Shown: positions 1 to 9,373, counted from the stretch's first letter. The stretch is 64,000 nucleotides of DNA from an uncultured Acidimicrobiales bacterium (GCA_937976305.1 CALJSB010000119.1:1-64000), one strand, 5' to 3'. The notes: generated by a model from the letters alone, not told the origin. Program-made: numbers and translations.

Positions 1-21
1 CTCGGGCTGCTCCAGCCCGAG
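1..21 (-). terminator. Possible terminator hairpin after the acidic-protein gene
   Basis: A perfect 9-bp inverted repeat (CTCGGGCTG / CAGCCCGAG) with a 3-nt loop lies 15 bp beyond the stop codon of the minus-strand gene that ends at 37. Whether a T-run follows cannot be seen because the window ends here. Confidence 0.45.
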
Positions 22-36
22 AACGACCCCGAGCTG

Positions 37-3000
37 CTAGTCGGTGAGCAGCTCCTCAACCTCCTCGTCGACGTGGTCATTATCCTTCGCCACTTCGACG
101 ATCTCTGGGAACGGCTCGGGTTCTGGCTGGGGTGCCTCGACCTCCTTGTGCGGCGTTGGCATTGCAACCTCGGCCAAATGGTCCTCTGGCTCTTCTGGAG
201 GTGAGTGATCGGCAACTGGGTCAGCAGTCGGCTTGCCGTAGTCGGTGTCAATCTGGTCAACATCGACCTTGGATGCTTCGGCAACCTCGTCGTCCTTGGG
301 TTTCGACTCCTCCGTCCACACGAAATCGCTCTCGTCGACGGTGTCGGCCGGGTCGACGGTTGCCGTTGCCGCTGGCGGCTTCACCGGTGGAGCGATCGCC
401 ACCTCTGGCTTGCCTCCGTCGTCGAGCTGGTGAGGGTCAGCTTCCGACTGGTCGACCTTCTTCTCCTCGTCGACCTTCTCCTGCTTGGGATCGAGCTCGT
501 CCTTCGGCTCTTCGGCCTCTTTTTGCTTGGGGCTGTCGTGTGCACCTCCACCCTTCGCCGGAGGTGCAGGTTCGGCCGACACCTCGACCGCGTCTTCACC
601 GGTCATCTGAGTCTCGATGACCTCCGGCGGCCCTTGCGCTATGGAATCAGGATCGAGAGTCGGTGGCGCATCCTCGGTCAGATCGCCGTCGAGGCCCGTG
701 CTGTGCGAAACACCAACAACTTCGTCGCCAGGCGAGCGTTCACGACCTTCGTAGGTGCGGCCGTCGTCGGGGCCGTAGTCGGGTTCGTTTCTGTCGCCAG
801 GTCCAGGTGATTTGCCGCTCCCCTGCGGACCCGATCCGCCATCAGCGCCACCGGGATTGGTCACACCTTGGTTGTTGTCAGTACCGCTCCCGCCCGTGGT
901 ATCGACGGCATTGTGTTCGACGGGGTCGACATCGTTCCCGATGCCGGTGGGACGGTCGAACGCATCCAGACCTTCGTCGGTGTCGGCCCCGGCCTGACGC
1001 TCGATGTGCTCGCGTTGTTCGCGAGCTCGCAAGGTCTCTTCGTCTTCGTAGTTCTCCGGATCAGGTTGGCCGGCGTCGTCAGTCTTGTCTTCCTTCTTGT
1101 CTGCCTCACTGGCCTGGTCCTTGGTTTCGTTCTCGGTCCGGTTGTCGTCGGTGTCGTCGGTCTCTTTCTCGGGCGTTGTGTCGGTCTGTTTCTCTTCGCC
1201 AAACACGTTGTCGAGATCTTCGACATGTCGCCCTTCCGGAATCTCATCGCGTTCGATCTCCCATGAGTTGTTGTTCTCATCGGTTGCCCAGTACTGGCCG
1301 TCTTCGTCGTAGCCGTAGGTGAGTCGGGAGAAGTCGTTGGACGACTGATGGTTCACGGGCACCTCGCTGCTTTCGCCAGTGTCGTCAACAACCGTGACCG
1401 TCTCCTTCGACATCTGACTGTCGTCATCGACGATCACTGCCCCGGGTGCGGAGCCGGGCGCAGCCGTTTGCTCATCGTTTCGATCGAGGCCTCCGGCCTC
1501 GCCCTTGGTCAAATAGTCTCCTCCAGCCGTCGTGATGTGCTCGTTGATCCCGCTCTGATCAACAGGCGAGGCCGGCGGCTCAGCCGGTGGTTTCGCCGGG
1601 GGCGGATCGGGCATCGGAGTCTCTTGATCGGCATCAAGCCAGCCCGCGAGACCGGTCTGAACTGGAGTCTCGGCGTCGATGTCGGCAAGCTCGGCCTGTA
1701 GGTCCTGGTAGTCATCCGGAGTCTTGTCGGAACGTTCGTATTCCGAAATGGCCTTGTTACGGTCCCACGCCCGATCACCCGTGTGCCCCGAGGCGATGTC
1801 GCCCATCGAAGGCCCGGACGACTCAAGCGAAGAGTCGCCACCAGGGCCGTCGTCCCATCCCTTGGCGCCTTGTTCCCACTCAGATCCATCTCCGGACGAA
1901 GGAACGTCAGGGGTCAACAGATCCTCGGCATGGTCATCCTCGGCCTCCGCGTCGCGGCCGAGGCCTGGGTCGGCATAGCCGTCGTCACCAAACTCGTCGG
2001 AGATCTGATTGTTCGTCGGGCCCGAACCGCTACCAGCGCCAGCGTCGCCATTGTCGCCACTGCCTCGCCGCGCAACATCATCGGCTTGCTCGCTCAGGAA
2101 GTCGTCACCGCTCTCGTCGCCGTCGGCCACGATGGATTCGAGTTCGGCCTCGCCTTCGACGAGGTGCTCGGTGTCGTCATCCAGCCGTTGGGGACCGCTC
2201 TTCGTTCGCTCCTCGACGTCACCCTCGACCGGCTCGTCATCATCACCCGACTCTTCGTCGGTGCCGGACTCATCTGAAGGCAGCCCAACCACTGATGGCG
2301 CACCCAGATCCTCAGGGTCCAAGGTCAGCTCGCCGTCGGTCAAGTCGCCGTCGAGCCCGGTGCCGTGCGAGACGCCGACCACCTCATCGCCCGGCGACCG
2401 TTCACGCCCTTCGTAGGTGCGGTTGTCGTCGGGTCCGTAGTCGGGCTCGTTTGCCCTTCCCGCGCCGGGGGTCTTCCCGCCACCCTTCGGGCCCGAACCG
2501 CCGTCAGCCCCTCCGGGGTTGGTCACCCCATCGTCGTTGTCGACACCGCTCCCTCCGCCCGTGTCGACGTCGGTCTCGCCCGATCCAGGGTCGATCGTGC
2601 CATCGGTCTTTGGATCGGTCTTGGTGACCGTCTCACCGAGACCTTGACCCCGCAACCATTCGGCCGTTGCTGCGTTCTCTTCGCCTGTCGGATCGCCATA
2701 GTGCCGATCGTCGACACCGTCGTTCGACGGGGCATCTTCGCCGGGCCCGTCATCCCCGCCGGTCTCTTGTTCGGAAGATGCGCTATCGCCGTGTTTGAAG
2801 TCCCACGCCTCTTTGATGATGTCCAACGCACCCTTGTCTGACTTTTGGCCTGTGCCGCCCAGCCCTTTCTGGCCGTCGATGGTTGATCGACCATCGGTGG
2901 TGTGTGCATCGTCTGGAAGGTTCTCCCGGTCGCTCAAATCACCGGTGGCGTAGTTCCTGAAGACCTCTTCCCCTTTGATGGAGTTCGTGACAAAATCAAC

Positions 3001-3684
3001 AGCCTTCTCGCCGGCAACGTCGCCGTCTTTGAAGTTGCTCTTGTGGTCGCCTCCTCGCTCGAGCACCCAGACACTCTCTGGATCGTGCTTCTTCGCAAAG
3101 TTGTCCAACGCGGTAACCGCTTCTTGCACACTTGCGTGTTCATCCGGCGTCATCTCGCCGTCCTTCTTCGCCTCGTCTTCGAGGGCAATCGCGAGGTCAG
3201 CAAGACGCCCGTACCCCTCGTCGTATTCCTCTTGAGTAAGAGGCGAATCGTTTCCAACCTCGACGTTTGGCTGGACACCGCCAGGACCGGCGTCAACATC
3301 GTCCCAGCTGGTAGGTGGACCACCGTTCGGCTCGAGATAGTCCCCAAACGCAGGGTCAGCCCCGATGTTGGGGTTCAGCAGATCGTCGACGTTTGGTTCA
3401 CCGGTACTGGCACCTCCGCCGAACTGATCGGTGATCTCTTGATCGCTCAGGCTACCTCCCGAAGGTGGACCGGCGTGCTGGCCGGCATCCCCGGCGTGCT
3501 TGTTCAAGAAGTCTTCCGCGATGTTCCCGTTTCGACCGTCAGCCGGATCGGTCTTGCCATCGGGTACGCCACCCTCGCCCTTCACGTCATTCGGGTTTTG
3601 GGTCTCTTCGCCCTCTTGGCGATCTCCTCGCTCGTCCTCGCGATGTCCGTCGCCGTTGGTCCGTTGTGGTGCGGTGTTGCTCAT
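37..3684 (-). CDS. Giant acidic, repeat-containing low-complexity protein
   Basis: About 1215 residues, very rich in Asp, Glu, Gly, Pro and Ser, with no signal peptide, membrane segment or recognised domain; probably largely disordered. The start at 3684 is chosen because AGGAGG lies 9 nt upstream; a longer reading from 3765 has no such site. The protein contains internal duplications. A block of about 85 residues built on NPGGADGGSGP, NEPDYGPDD and YEGRERSPGDEVVGVSH occurs twice (around residues 400 and 950). A second module (SDQEITDQFG / NNQISDEFG, followed by DDLLNPN / EDLLTPD) also occurs twice. It follows a BTAD-type regulator on the same strand, with regulator-like direct repeats between the two. 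Function unknown; a secreted or structural role cannot be supported without a signal peptide. Confidence 0.75.
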   Translation of the reverse strand: MSNTAPQRTNGDGHREDERGDRQEGEETQNPNDVKGEGGVPDGKTDPADGRNGNIAEDFLNKHAGDAGQHAGPPSGGSLSDQEITDQFGGGASTGEPNVDDLLNPNIGADPAFGDYLEPNGGPPTSWDDVDAGPGGVQPNVEVGNDSPLTQEEYDEGYGRLADLAIALEDEAKKDGEMTPDEHASVQEAVTALDNFAKKHDPESVWVLERGGDHKSNFKDGDVAGEKAVDFVTNSIKGEEVFRNYATGDLSDRENLPDDAHTTDGRSTIDGQKGLGGTGQKSDKGALDIIKEAWDFKHGDSASSEQETGGDDGPGEDAPSNDGVDDRHYGDPTGEENAATAEWLRGQGLGETVTKTDPKTDGTIDPGSGETDVDTGGGSGVDNDDGVTNPGGADGGSGPKGGGKTPGAGRANEPDYGPDDNRTYEGRERSPGDEVVGVSHGTGLDGDLTDGELTLDPEDLGAPSVVGLPSDESGTDEESGDDDEPVEGDVEERTKSGPQRLDDDTEHLVEGEAELESIVADGDESGDDFLSEQADDVARRGSGDNGDAGAGSGSGPTNNQISDEFGDDGYADPGLGRDAEAEDDHAEDLLTPDVPSSGDGSEWEQGAKGWDDGPGGDSSLESSGPSMGDIASGHTGDRAWDRNKAISEYERSDKTPDDYQDLQAELADIDAETPVQTGLAGWLDADQETPMPDPPPAKPPAEPPASPVDQSGINEHITTAGGDYLTKGEAGGLDRNDEQTAAPGSAPGAVIVDDDSQMSKETVTVVDDTGESSEVPVNHQSSNDFSRLTYGYDEDGQYWATDENNNSWEIERDEIPEGRHVEDLDNVFGEEKQTDTTPEKETDDTDDNRTENETKDQASEADKKEDKTDDAGQPDPENYEDEETLRAREQREHIERQAGADTDEGLDAFDRPTGIGNDVDPVEHNAVDTTGGSGTDNNQGVTNPGGADGGSGPQGSGKSPGPGDRNEPDYGPDDGRTYEGRERSPGDEVVGVSHSTGLDGDLTEDAPPTLDPDSIAQGPPEVIETQMTGEDAVEVSAEPAPPAKGGGAHDSPKQKEAEEPKDELDPKQEKVDEEKKVDQSEADPHQLDDGGKPEVAIAPPVKPPAATATVDPADTVDESDFVWTEESKPKDDEVAEASKVDVDQIDTDYGKPTADPVADHSPPEEPEDHLAEVAMPTPHKEVEAPQPEPEPFPEIVEVAKDNDHVDEEVEELLTD

Positions 3685-3729
3685 TGTCAGTGCCCTCCTG
3701 GGTGTAGGAGTACGACAATGAAGACTGGG

Positions 3730-3759
3730 GCGTGACACGAGCGTGACACGGCGTGACGC
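3730..3759 (-). promoter_or_regulatory. Three direct repeats, possible SARP/BTAD operator
   Basis: GCGTGACAC at 3730-3738 and 3741-3749 and GCGTGACGC at 3751-3759 repeat with 11- and 10-bp periods. On the minus strand they sit just upstream of a possible -10 (CATTGT, 3715-3720) for the acidic-protein gene and overlap where its -35 would be. SARP-family regulators typically bind direct repeats with about 11-bp spacing over the -35 region, and a BTAD regulator is encoded next door, so it is the natural candidate. Binding is inferred. Confidence 0.45.
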
Positions 3760-3804
3760 GCTCATCTGGCGCCATGCCTCAGGTGCAGCGGCAGCGGCCG
3801 AAAG

Positions 3805-6800
3805 TCAGCGCGTCGGCAGTGCCGGCAGGAAGGTTGCGGGCAGAGGCTGACCTGCCTCCATGGCCGCCAATTCTGCGGCGGCGTCTGCCGTCTCGAGCAC
3901 CCAATCGGTTGCTTCGTACAGCCTCACCGCCTCGCGCATTGCGTCGACATCACCATCGAGCAAAGCGCGGGCCCGAGCCGCCAGCGCATGGTGAACCGGG
4001 GCATCGGTCCGATCTCGGATCCACTCGCAGTCCCGCACCATCTGCTCCACCTGTTCGCGCTGATCAGACAGCAGACCGAGGCGAATCGCCGTACTGGCCA
4101 TGACTTGAAACCAGATCTTGGCCCCGATCAGGCCGCAGATCTCCCACGCTCCGGCGACATGGTCGAAGCCGGCCTTCACGTCACCGTCGATGGCGAGGAG
4201 TTGTGCATCGACACAGACGCCGAAGTCTTCCCCGAGCGTGTTGGGAGACTCTTCGGCCTTCGCTGCGGTGATCAGTGACCGAGCCTGGTCGACGTTGCCG
4301 TCGCGCAGGGCACGAAGGGCCAGCATTGTTTCGGCCCACGCATCGACCATGCCAGCCCCTACGAGCGTCCGGCGCTGCAAGATCTCGGTCGCCGTTGCGT
4401 CGAGTTCGACCCTTTCGTCCCGGCGATACTGCAGCAACATTTCGAGTGCCTGGAGAAGCGGCTCGACCCACGGGGTGTGCACTCGTTGCGCAACCGCCCG
4501 GCCAGCAGCGATCGCTGCCTCAGCCTCTTCGTGCAAACCGAGGTCGATCGCCGCCATGACCAGGAATGAGTAGGGCTCATAGCCGTGTGCTTGGCCAGTG
4601 GGATCTGCATTGGCCAGCTCAACCGAGCGACGATTGTCGGCCAGCGCCCCCGGATCGAACTCCAGGCAACGCAATCGCCCGAGCATCCCGGCCGCGATGC
4701 TTCTTGCGACGAGGTCGCCACACGCCGTGCCGAGGCGCTCAGCTTCTGCCGACCAATGCTCGGCACCGTCGCGGTCCAACAGGATCGTGCAACACAGCCC
4801 CATCAATGCGTGAAGTCGACAGTTGACTGGCTCACCCGGGTCCCGAGCCAGGCCCCGTTCTAGCACTTCCTTTGCTCCAACGGTGTCGTTCGAGAGGAGC
4901 TTCAGTCCAGCCAGGCGGAGCAGCGCATCTGCAGCCCGGTCGGGATCCATCTCGAGGACCGAATCGAGCAATGCTGCCGCTTCGGCGATCTGCCCCGAGT
5001 TGGTCAATGCCTCGACCTTGGCCCGGAGAAGGCCGTATCTCACGTCGACCTCAGCCGGTCCGATCTCGAGTGCCCGGTCAAGCAGCCTGAGCGAGGTCTC
5101 CGGCTCGAGAATCGATGTTGCGTCAGCCGCCTCTCGCAGCCAAGTAATGAGCTGCTGATCGTCTTCGAGCGCAGCAGCGAGCGCGGCATGCGCCGCAACG
5201 GCGGTGATGGGTGCCCCCCGAGCAGCGTGAAGGGATGCCATCTCTCGGTGAAGACTCGCTCGCACGGCCGGCGGCACCGCCTCGGCCACAGCTTCGCGGA
5301 CCAGATCGTGGCGGAACGCCAACGATGTCGACGTCGAGGTGAGCAGGTCGGCGGCAACCGCAGCCGTCACGAGCTCGTTGACCTCGATCGGCGTCGCATC
5401 GAGAAGCGGCCCCACGACATCGATCCGGGCCTCGGCGCCCAGAAGTGCGGCCATCTCACAGAGCCGACGAACGTCGGTGGGTAGGGGTCCAAGTCGACGC
5501 CTGACGAGCTCTCGCAGTGACGTGGGAGCTGAGTCGCCGATCAGCTCAACGGCGTCGCCAGCCCGCAAACGACGTTCTGCCCTCAGCCCACGGATCAGTT
5601 CAACGATCAGAAGTGGCACACCTCCCGCCCGGTCGACCGCTCCGGCGAGCGACGGACCAAGAGATGCCCCAACCAAGGCCTGCGCCATCGTCCGACCAGA
5701 CTCGATGTCGAGCGGAAGCGGCATGAGGTTGAGACTCGACGATGTGGCGAGAGAGTCGAGCCAGTCGCCTTCGGGCCGACCAGCGAGTACGAGGAGCACG
5801 GGCGTCCGCGTTGCGAGACGCCCGACAGCTCGGAGAACCGCCAGCGATGATGCGTCGACCCAATGCAAGTCATCGATGACAACGACGTATGGGTCTGAGA
5901 ACGCTGCTTCGAGTTCGGAGATGACGGACTCGGCCACCGAAAGTCTCTGCCACAGGAGCGACGCTTCGTTCGTCGCCCGCACGATGTCGGCTTTGCCGTC
6001 ATTGGCTGACCGCTCGAGCGAGTCGTCCAGAACCCGACGGACCCCAGCGAGTGGCGACATTGCCTCGCGGACTGCGAGCAACGGAAAGTCGTTGCCGAGC
6101 TGGTCGCCTGATCCTCGAAGTACTTGCACATCGTTGAGCTCTGCACAGCCAACCAGCCAGTTCAGAAGTTCCGATTTGCCAACGCCTGCCTCCCCGACCA
6201 CGGTGACCACACGTCCGCTTGCCGCGCCACTCCCGAGGTCTTCGAGGGCGGTCGCCAAGGCTTCGCATTCCTCGGTTCGTCCCACGAGAGGTGTAGGTCG
6301 GCCGGGCCGACTTTCTTCGACACCGAGCGCAATCCCTTCTGCAATGCGAACCTGCTCAGACACCACAAGCCCAAGATCGAGCATTGCTTGACGATGCGCT
6401 TCGACGAGGGCAAGCCCATCGTGGGGCCGACCTGCTCGGTAATGGGCTTCAACCGTGAGCGCAACAGGCTCTGCGGCGAGAACGTCGTTGTGAACGGCAT
6501 CTTGGAGGACTGAGATCGCCGTCTCGGGGCTGCCGGACCCGATCAGCGCCCGGGCGAATTCCAGGCGGGCCACTTCGGCGAGTGCAGCGAGTCTCGCCGA
6601 GTGAGGCGCAGCAAACTGAAACTCCTCGAGCCCTTGAAGTGGGGTGGGCTTGATCAGATCCCATACCTGGCGGAGCCTCTGCGTTCTCTCGCCGCTGTCG
6701 CTGGCGACGTCGACCAGGGCGGCATCGAGGAGTAGCTCAGCCTTGGCGACATCCACCGCCATTGGATCGACATCAAGCATGTATCCATCGGGGGCAGTCC

Positions 6801-7083
6801 GCACGATGTGTCCGATCCCCTCCTTGTCGAGCGCACTGCGCAGTCGCCGAACCTGCGTCCTCAAGGCCGCTGGCCCCGACGACAACACTTCGCCGTTCCA
6901 CACGTCGTCGATGAGCTGCTCGCGGGGGACGACCGAGCCAGCGTCGAGTGCGAGACGGGCAATGATTGCCGACCCTCTTGGGCTACGGCCCCGCAACTCG
7001 CGGCCGTCCACGACAAAGCGAGGTTGCCCCATCAGCCGCACCTCGATTTCTGCCTGCGTTCTCGGTGCTCCGATGCTCGTCAT
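3805..7083 (-). CDS. SARP/AfsR-type transcriptional regulator with AAA ATPase and TPR-like region
   Basis: 1092 residues. The N-terminus (about 12-105) is an OmpR/PhoB-type winged helix as in SARP regulators, followed by a bacterial transcriptional activator (BTAD) helical domain to about 250. An AAA/STAND ATPase follows with Walker A GEAGVGKS (near 297) and Walker B VVVIDDLHW (near 395), then a long Ala/Leu-rich helical repeat region of the TPR kind. This matches large AfsR/LuxR-like signal-responsive activators. It lies between a TetR gene 57 bp upstream and the giant acidic protein gene downstream, all on the same strand. Probable target: the acidic-protein promoter with its 11-bp direct repeats. 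The signal is unknown. Confidence 0.85.
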   Translation of the reverse strand: MTSIGAPRTQAEIEVRLMGQPRFVVDGRELRGRSPRGSAIIARLALDAGSVVPREQLIDDVWNGEVLSSGPAALRTQVRRLRSALDKEGIGHIVRTAPDGYMLDVDPMAVDVAKAELLLDAALVDVASDSGERTQRLRQVWDLIKPTPLQGLEEFQFAAPHSARLAALAEVARLEFARALIGSGSPETAISVLQDAVHNDVLAAEPVALTVEAHYRAGRPHDGLALVEAHRQAMLDLGLVVSEQVRIAEGIALGVEESRPGRPTPLVGRTEECEALATALEDLGSGAASGRVVTVVGEAGVGKSELLNWLVGCAELNDVQVLRGSGDQLGNDFPLLAVREAMSPLAGVRRVLDDSLERSANDGKADIVRATNEASLLWQRLSVAESVISELEAAFSDPYVVVIDDLHWVDASSLAVLRAVGRLATRTPVLLVLAGRPEGDWLDSLATSSSLNLMPLPLDIESGRTMAQALVGASLGPSLAGAVDRAGGVPLLIVELIRGLRAERRLRAGDAVELIGDSAPTSLRELVRRRLGPLPTDVRRLCEMAALLGAEARIDVVGPLLDATPIEVNELVTAAVAADLLTSTSTSLAFRHDLVREAVAEAVPPAVRASLHREMASLHAARGAPITAVAAHAALAAALEDDQQLITWLREAADATSILEPETSLRLLDRALEIGPAEVDVRYGLLRAKVEALTNSGQIAEAAALLDSVLEMDPDRAADALLRLAGLKLLSNDTVGAKEVLERGLARDPGEPVNCRLHALMGLCCTILLDRDGAEHWSAEAERLGTACGDLVARSIAAGMLGRLRCLEFDPGALADNRRSVELANADPTGQAHGYEPYSFLVMAAIDLGLHEEAEAAIAAGRAVAQRVHTPWVEPLLQALEMLLQYRRDERVELDATATEILQRRTLVGAGMVDAWAETMLALRALRDGNVDQARSLITAAKAEESPNTLGEDFGVCVDAQLLAIDGDVKAGFDHVAGAWEICGLIGAKIWFQVMASTAIRLGLLSDQREQVEQMVRDCEWIRDRTDAPVHHALAARARALLDGDVDAMREAVRLYEATDWVLETADAAAELAAMEAGQPLPATFLPALPTR

Positions 7084-7140
7084 CGTCGCGAACTCGCCGT
7101 CCGCTCGCCAATTCGCGGGACGATCACGGCGAGCTGACTT

Positions 7141-7722
7141 CTAGATCGCGGCCAGGCGAAGATCGCGCATGATCGACGCAACTTGCTGCTCGACCTCGGA
7201 CGCGGGCAGTTCGATGGCGGCAAGCCGAAGATCGGCCGCTCCGTGGATCCACGTAAACACGCTGCCTGCGACCTCGAGCGAGCTGCGATCGTCGCCGCTC
7301 GCGTCGAGCACTGCTGCCACGTTGTCGACCAACTTCCCGAACACTGGTAGGCCCACTTCTTTCCGTAGCACCGCTGCTCGCCCCCCAATCGAGAACAACA
7401 CCCGGTACAGCCCTGGCTGACCCAACGCGAAATGGACGTAGGCCTCGCCGCTGGCCTGGAGCCGGGCGTAGGGGTCATCGATATGACCAACTTGTTCGTT
7501 CACCGCCTCGTCGAATCGGTCCCACGACCAGGCGACCGTTGCCGAGATCAACTCGTCGAAGTCGGCGTAGTGGCGATAGACGGCGGTCGGCGACACGCCC
7601 GCCCGCTTTGCGATTGCCCTCATCGACACCAGATCGATCGAGCCCTGCTCGACGATGAGCTCAACGGCCGACACGATGAGCCGGTCCTTCGTCGAGACCG
7701 ACGTTGTCTCGGGTGCACTCAT
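7141..7722 (-). CDS. TetR-family transcriptional regulator
   Basis: About 193 residues. The N-terminal helix-turn-helix is clear (MRAIAKRAGVSPTAVYRHY, near residues 32-50), with the usual all-helical ligand-binding C-terminus. The start is uncertain: ATG at 7722 is used; ATG at 7746 is possible and neither has a Shine-Dalgarno. It is divergent from the carotenoid oxygenase gene. A perfect 16-bp palindrome in the shared intergenic region (7793-7808) is the likely operator, so the regulator probably represses the oxygenase and perhaps itself. It may head an operon with the BTAD regulator downstream. The ligand is unknown; an apocarotenoid or fatty compound is speculation. Confidence 0.85.
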   Translation of the reverse strand: MSAPETTSVSTKDRLIVSAVELIVEQGSIDLVSMRAIAKRAGVSPTAVYRHYADFDELISATVAWSWDRFDEAVNEQVGHIDDPYARLQASGEAYVHFALGQPGLYRVLFSIGGRAAVLRKEVGLPVFGKLVDNVAAVLDASGDDRSSLEVAGSVFTWIHGAADLRLAAIELPASEVEQQVASIMRDLRLAAI

Positions 7723-7756
7723 GAATGCCGCAGTTCGGCCATGCATCCATCGTAGG

Positions 7757-7785
7757 TTGACATGTGTTCACATTCGGTGTTCACT
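7757..7785 (+). promoter_or_regulatory. Candidate promoter for carotenoid oxygenase
   Basis: TTGACA at 7757-7762 matches the -35 consensus; 17 bp later TTCACT (7780-7785) is a weak -10. The octamer GTGTTCAC is directly repeated at 7764-7771 and 7777-7784. The palindrome at 7793-7808 would lie around +1 to +20, a position suited to repression. Confidence 0.4.
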
Positions 7786-7792
7786 ACCAGAA

Positions 7793-7808
7793 GTTTACAG
7801 CTGTAAAC
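7793..7808. promoter_or_regulatory. 16-bp perfect palindrome, likely TetR operator
   Basis: GTTTACAGCTGTAAAC is perfectly self-complementary and lies in the divergent region between the TetR gene and the carotenoid oxygenase gene, 36 bp before the latter's start. Size, symmetry and position fit a TetR-family operator. Confidence 0.6.
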
Positions 7809-7844
7809 ATGCCCAACCCAGCCGCATTCTCCGGAGTCACAGCC

Positions 7845-9245
7845 ATGACCGATCAGCTCACCGCCGTCATCAATCCGTACCTGCTCGACGATCGGGCGCC
7901 AGTGAGCGAAGAGGTGACGGCGCTTGATCTACCCGTGGTCGGCCAGATTCCCGAAGAACTGGCTGGTCGATGGCTCCGCAACGGCCCGAATCCCGCCAAC
8001 GAGGTGGCCGACGTGGCCAAGCACCATTGGTTCAGCGGTGACGGCATGGTGCACGGCGTCCGCCTCCGGGGCGGCAAGGCTGAGTGGTACCGCAACCGCT
8101 GGGTCCGGTCTGATGTGATCACCGACAAGCTCGGCGAGCCGGCTATTGGCGGGCCGGCCTACGGCGGGCGCACCTCGTCTGGCCCGAACACGAACGTTGG
8201 TGGCTTCGCTGGCAAGACCTGGGCCATGGTCGAGGGCGGCGGCACCCCGTGCGAACTCACCTACGAGCTCGACACGGTGGCCCGCAATGCGTTCGAAGAC
8301 ACGCTTCCTGCCGCGTTCTCCGCCCACCCGAAGTACGACCCAGCGACCGGTGAGCTCCACGCGATGACCTACTGCTGGCCCGACCTGGTCGACCACATTC
8401 AGTACGTCGTTGTCGGCTCAGACGGTCTGGTGAACCACACCGTCGATATTCCGGTGGCCGACATGCCGATGATCCACGACATCTCGATCACCGAGCGGTT
8501 CGCCGTGGTGTTCGACCTTGGCGTGACGATCAGCTTTGACGCCATGGCCAAGGGCATCAATGTGCCGTTCGGCTGGAATGAGGGCCGACAGACTCGGTTG
8601 GGGCTCCTGCCCCGCTGGAGCGATTCAAGCGAAGACGTCATCTGGTGCGACGTCGATCCGTGCGCCATCTTTCATCCGCTCAACGCCTACGACGATGCCG
8701 ACGGCAATGTGGTGATTGACTTCTGCCGCTACGAGCGGATGTTCGACCACGACCAACTCGGGCCATTCGGTGATGCCCGGCCAACGCTCGACCGTTGGAC
8801 CATCAATCCCGATACGGCGACCGTCAACGAAGAGCGAGTTGATGACCGAGCGCACGAGTTCCCTCGTCACGATCCTCGCGTTGGCCTCAAGCAGCATCGC
8901 TATGGCTACACCTCTGAGGTCCGCCCAGGCGAGAAGTTGCTGCACGGCGCCACGTTCAAGACCGACTACCAGACCGGTGAGATCACGACGCACGACTACG
9001 GCCCCGGCCGAGGTGGCGCTGAGCCGGTGTTCGTCCCCAAGGCCGATAGTCGGGCCGAAGACGACGGCTGGCTGATCACACTCGTGCACGATCTCAATGA
9101 GTCGGGCGGCTACGGCGCTGAGCTCTGCATCCTCGACGCCAACGACATCACCGCTCCCGAGGTGGCTCGCATCACCCTGCCCGGCCACGTCCCGGTCGGC
9201 TTCCACGGCAACTGGGTCCCCGACACCTCCGTCTCGCCCTCCTAG
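7845..9245 (+). CDS. Carotenoid cleavage oxygenase (RPE65/ACO family)
   Basis: 466 residues, normal for the family. These are non-haem Fe(II) dioxygenases with a seven-bladed propeller that cleave carotenoid or apocarotenoid (sometimes stilbene) double bonds. The four iron-ligand histidines are present: His161 (AHPKYD), His211 (MIHDISIT), His277 (IFHPLNAYD) and His454 (GFHGNW). The family N-terminal pattern GRWLRNGPNP is also present. The start at 7845 is preferred because GGAG precedes it by 8 nt; in-frame ATGs at 7764 and 7809 lie in or before the operator palindrome. Divergent from a TetR regulator that probably controls it. Substrate cannot be read from sequence. Confidence 0.92.
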   Translation: MTDQLTAVINPYLLDDRAPVSEEVTALDLPVVGQIPEELAGRWLRNGPNPANEVADVAKHHWFSGDGMVHGVRLRGGKAEWYRNRWVRSDVITDKLGEPAIGGPAYGGRTSSGPNTNVGGFAGKTWAMVEGGGTPCELTYELDTVARNAFEDTLPAAFSAHPKYDPATGELHAMTYCWPDLVDHIQYVVVGSDGLVNHTVDIPVADMPMIHDISITERFAVVFDLGVTISFDAMAKGINVPFGWNEGRQTRLGLLPRWSDSSEDVIWCDVDPCAIFHPLNAYDDADGNVVIDFCRYERMFDHDQLGPFGDARPTLDRWTINPDTATVNEERVDDRAHEFPRHDPRVGLKQHRYGYTSEVRPGEKLLHGATFKTDYQTGEITTHDYGPGRGGAEPVFVPKADSRAEDDGWLITLVHDLNESGGYGAELCILDANDITAPEVARITLPGHVPVGFHGNWVPDTSVSPS

Positions 9246-9259
9246 CTCCCCACCCCACC

Positions 9260-9373
9260 TCGAACCTGCGTGCAACGCACCACGCCACGACGTCCTGACG
9301 CACGCAACTTCGCCACTCCCTCGAACCTGCGTGCAGCAGGACTCTCGGGGATGGCTCCGTGCACGCAAGTTGA
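9260..9373. repeat. Two 61-bp-spaced imperfect repeats, each a stem-loop
   Basis: TCGAACCTGCGTGCA occurs at 9260-9274 and again at 9321-9335. Each copy is followed about 24-39 bp later by a roughly complementary arm (CGCACGCAACTTCG near 9299-9312; GTGCACGCAAGTTGA at 9359-9373). The two units are direct copies with 61-bp period and diverged loops, filling most of the gap after the oxygenase gene. They could serve as a transcription terminator or be a REP-like element; no T-run is visible. Confidence 0.55.
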
